Source: Oligoflexus sp.
GTDB lineage: Bacteria; Bdellovibrionota_B; Oligoflexia; Oligoflexales; Oligoflexaceae
Reading direction: 5' to 3'
Length of the DNA stretch: 64,000 nucleotides
NCBI RefSeq assembly: GCF_035712445.1
Contig: NZ_DASTAT010000081.1
Span: 33,556-97,555 of the forward strand
The position numbers and the translations under genes are program-made. The notes under the pieces are model-generated. The model was not told where the DNA came from, did not search any database, and saw nothing but the letters and a program-made list of their open reading frames with translations. This document shows, in pieces, positions 61,832 to 64,000 of the stretch. Position 1 is the stretch's first letter, and the number at the start of each line of letters is the position of its first letter.

Positions 61832-63763
61832 TCATTCGATATCGTTCTTGATGCCCTGCTTTTTGAGGAATTTGAGATAATGGGTCGCCGCCTTGTCCGA
61901 TGAAATGTCGACCAGCGCACTAAACGAGGGTATTGTCTTTGCTTTCTTCAGCAGCGTGTACTGGATATCGAGCATCTTGGGCTCGTTCACTTTCAATGCG
62001 TATCGAAGCAGTGCTTCAATAGTATCCTGGGAGCGGACGGCATCTAGGAAGGATTTGGTCTCTCTGGCTGTTCTCCGCTTTGTCGGGGCAGTCTTCTTTG
62101 CCTCATCAGCCTTTAGTGCCTCGGGTTTGGCTTTTCCGCTCCCAGTCTTTGCTGGTTTGGACGGCTTCTTTGCTTCATCAGCCTTTGGTGCCTCGGGTTT
62201 GGCTTTTCCGCTCCCAGCGGTCTTTGCTGGCTCGGTCGGTTTTTTGTTTTCGGGCGATGGGCCTTTGCGGCTGGAAGATGGAGCAGATGCAGGAGCTTGT
62301 GCTTTGGGCTTTGTGGCCCCGCCCCTTGTTTTACCAGGCTCAGTCCCTGACATTACTGGCTGTTGAGGATTGGGTGGTAATTGCGTAGCTGCATCCTTGT
62401 GCTCAAAACCTGGGCTTGTTTCTGCTGATTTTGGCGCGACTTTGTCCTTGGCGTCAGTGGTATCATGCGCTGGATCAGCTTCATCAGTGTGATTCGCTTC
62501 AAGCAGTGGGGCATGTCCGGTCACTTCAAAGCGGTCATCAATGCAATTAACATGTAAATAATGTGATGTTGCCTTCAACTTTCCTGGTGTGTGGCCCAGC
62601 ATGAGATTGGCATATTCAAGAAGTGACATTCGCCCGTACTTCTTGTGCTTTCTAAGTTTGAATAGGGTGTGCCCGAACTGGATATAGACACTTCGGCAGG
62701 CGTTGTGTACGGTTAGCTTTTGTTCTTCGGACTCTGGTCCTTCTGCGGGCCTTATGTTGAATTCCTGCGCAAAGTTATTCCTAATCCGCTTTGTATAAGT
62801 ATCAAACTTGTCGGTATCGAGATTGAGCTTTATCTGTTCCCACTCTTCCTTTTTGTCAGAAAACACCTTCTCATCGAGGAGTCTACGCAGAATAATGTAG
62901 AGCTCAAGGATCTGGGGGACGCTGAGGAATAGGGCTGGGAAATCGTGGATCTGCCCTTCGTGATTGGATTTGGAGAAGCGATCAATGAAATAGTGATCTG
63001 GCTCCTTTGATGGTGTCAGCGTTGACACGAGTCCAAGATCTGCTCGGCGGCGGCCCGTTGCAAATTGCAGAGCTATGCAGATATCCGCGTAGTCGGGGTC
63101 ATCGTGCCGCCCTCGGTAAACGCGGTCTACAAACGCGATGACCTTACTGATATTGATGCTTGATGTATTCTGGTGCTTCGCGATTCTTGCTTTCTCTGCC
63201 TGCAAATTGAGATCGGCGTATTGTTCAGGCGTTAGCTTGAGGTAAAGAGTCGCTGGATGAAAGTAGGGAAGTTGTTTAAGCTCTGCTTTAACTTTGCTCG
63301 TTATATCCTTGTACAGATTTTTGGATGAATCATCAAAAGCTCTTGGAGAGGATGTGTTGAGTGCCTTGAAAAGAGATGAGTAGTTGCTGTGTTTCGCTTT
63401 GAACTCTTCCAGTTCCTGGAGGAAATGAGGTGGCAAATCTGGAGACAGCTCATTCTTCACCTTGGTTGCCGTTTCTGAAAGCTGCGTTCGGGCTGAGCCG
63501 AGCGTTCTCCTTTTTTGAGATTTTATCAGATGTGCTTCAGCCTCTTCATCTGCGGTAGAAGGATAATAGTCGAGATCATCATGGAAATCTTGGACGCACT
63601 TTTCGGTTTGCTTTACATAGTCTTGCCATTGTTTCATATATTGCTGCGGGCTTTTCTTGAACAGGTCTTTGCTTGGTCGGAACTTTTGATCGACAGAATT
63701 CAGCTGTGCAAAGAGGCGTTTTTGAAGGATTTTTAGATCTATTAACGGTCCTTTGTTTGGCAT
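61832..63763 (-). CDS. Telomere-resolvase-like tyrosine recombinase
   Basis: A 643-residue protein. Residues about 165-405 form the catalytic core: ALQFATGRRRADL (Arg 238-240), DRFSKSNHEG (Lys 265), HNACRSVYIQFG (Arg 357), LMLGHTPG (His 391) and TSHYLHV (Tyr 402). Order and spacing match protelomerase-type tyrosine recombinases, which make hairpin ends on linear replicons, but plain integrases share the LGH..Y part. The N-terminal ~160 residues are helical. The C-terminal ~230 residues have a Lys/Ala/Pro linker with a 72-base tandem repeat and a helical end domain. If it is a true telomere resolvase, the replicon would be linear. Confidence 0.62.
   Translation of the reverse strand: MPNKGPLIDLKILQKRLFAQLNSVDQKFRPSKDLFKKSPQQYMKQWQDYVKQTEKCVQDFHDDLDYYPSTADEEAEAHLIKSQKRRTLGSARTQLSETATKVKNELSPDLPPHFLQELEEFKAKHSNYSSLFKALNTSSPRAFDDSSKNLYKDITSKVKAELKQLPYFHPATLYLKLTPEQYADLNLQAEKARIAKHQNTSSINISKVIAFVDRVYRGRHDDPDYADICIALQFATGRRRADLGLVSTLTPSKEPDHYFIDRFSKSNHEGQIHDFPALFLSVPQILELYIILRRLLDEKVFSDKKEEWEQIKLNLDTDKFDTYTKRIRNNFAQEFNIRPAEGPESEEQKLTVHNACRSVYIQFGHTLFKLRKHKKYGRMSLLEYANLMLGHTPGKLKATSHYLHVNCIDDRFEVTGHAPLLEANHTDEADPAHDTTDAKDKVAPKSAETSPGFEHKDAATQLPPNPQQPVMSGTEPGKTRGGATKPKAQAPASAPSSSRKGPSPENKKPTEPAKTAGSGKAKPEAPKADEAKKPSKPAKTGSGKAKPEALKADEAKKTAPTKRRTARETKSFLDAVRSQDTIEALLRYALKVNEPKMLDIQYTLLKKAKTIPSFSALVDISSDKAATHYLKFLKKQGIKNDIE
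62094..62240. repeat. 72-bp tandem repeat in the linker of the resolvase-like gene
   Basis: Two units, 62094-62165 and from 62166, nearly the same (TTCTTTGCCTCATCAGCCTT versus TTCTTTGCTTCATCAGCCTT), the second with a 3-base insert. Encodes the linker unit GSGKAKPEA-x-KADEAKK twice. Likely a length-variable spacer. Confidence 0.85.
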
Positions 63764-64000
63764 TGACCCTATTCTCCTGTCGTGAAAGCCTATTCACATC
63801 AATATTACACTAAAAATTAAAAAATTGAACATATAAATTTTTACCAAGAGAGATGGGGAGCCCCCCGCCAAGTTGTCATTTTGTAGCTGTACGTGTTGTT
63901 GGTGTGATGCGGTGGGTCGTTGAGGGCTTTTCGAGATGGGCCCGGGTGGAGTTGGAGGTTGGATAGTGGTTGGGTTGTTGTTGAGGGTTTTGGTGGTTCC
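63764..64000. other. Unassigned window end with strongly G/T-rich plus strand
   Basis: 237 bases. First an AT-rich stretch with the inverted repeat TAAAAATT (63811-63818) and AATTTTTA (63836-63843). From about 63890 the plus strand is almost all G and T; on the minus strand all three frames are open to the edge for 40 or more codons, rich in Pro, Thr, Asn and Gln, so a gene reaching in from the right cannot be excluded. No function can be assigned. Confidence 0.4.

Noticed and set aside
62094-62240. Possible CRISPR-like repeat
   Set aside because: Only two adjacent units without spacers, inside a coding linker; an ordinary tandem duplication.

Overview
The window is a piece of a conjugative plasmid, or of an integrated conjugative element, from a Gram-negative bacterium. 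The evidence is a VirB/VirD4 type IV secretion system, a relaxase with a MobC-like partner, outer-membrane and RND export proteins, and many lipoprotein and signal peptides. Backbone genes have middling GC. An embedded block at about 40.7-46.4 kb is GC-richer and contains a clinical/wastewater-type class 1 integron. The host cannot be named from the sequence; many cargo proteins belong to no family I recognise.

Layout. (1) 1-11.1 kb, minus strand: virB2-B3-B4-B5-eexN-B6-B7-B8-B9-B10-B11-virD4 in one operon; virD4 runs off the left edge and no virB1 is seen. (2) 11.4-21.7 kb: a helix-turn-helix regulator with a small exported protein behind a cluster of CTGACAG operators, then exported proteins, a polymorphic toxin with a barstar-like immunity gene, a possible orphan toxin/immunity pair, and a duplicated relaxase 3' end. 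(3) 21,916-50,200: one 28.3-kb Tn3-family transposon with perfect 48-bp inverted repeats and a 5-bp CGATA target duplication. It interrupts a 52-codon membrane-protein gene that can be rebuilt exactly from the two flanks. (4) 50.2-58.3 kb: the rest of the backbone cargo, with exported proteins, a Hint-domain protein, two MACPF-like proteins and a second regulator plus small exported protein cassette. (5) 58.3-60.2 kb: relaxase and MobC-like protein. (6) 60.6-63.8 kb: a telomere-resolvase-like tyrosine recombinase and a degenerate paralogue. (7) 63.8-64 kb: an AC-rich (minus strand) unassigned end.

The transposon is nested. Its tnpA (left), resolvase and mer operon (right) look like the original mercury transposon. 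Just upstream of tnpA lies a 15.7-kb Tni (Tn5053/Tn402-like) transposon, 25,045-40,745. It has 26-bp perfect terminal repeats, tniA, tniB and three tandem TniQ-like genes, and carries czcCBA, a Zn/Cd/Pb P-type ATPase, a short tyrosine recombinase, and an exported Cys-rich metallothionein-like peptide opposite an ECF sigma/anti-sigma pair. Next comes a deleted class 1 integron (orf5, sul1, intI1) in which sul1 is fused to the attI1 leader ORF-11. After it comes a DnaQ-like exonuclease, a resolvase and a truncated primase.

Together the genes suggest a self-transmissible element whose backbone carries secreted contact or antagonism factors and which collected Hg, Zn/Cd/Co and sulfonamide resistance by stacked transposition. 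The most unusual parts are the sigma-linked exported metallothionein, the triple TniQ operon, the resolvase-like pair near the mobilisation genes, and the two paralogous regulator/exported-protein cassettes.
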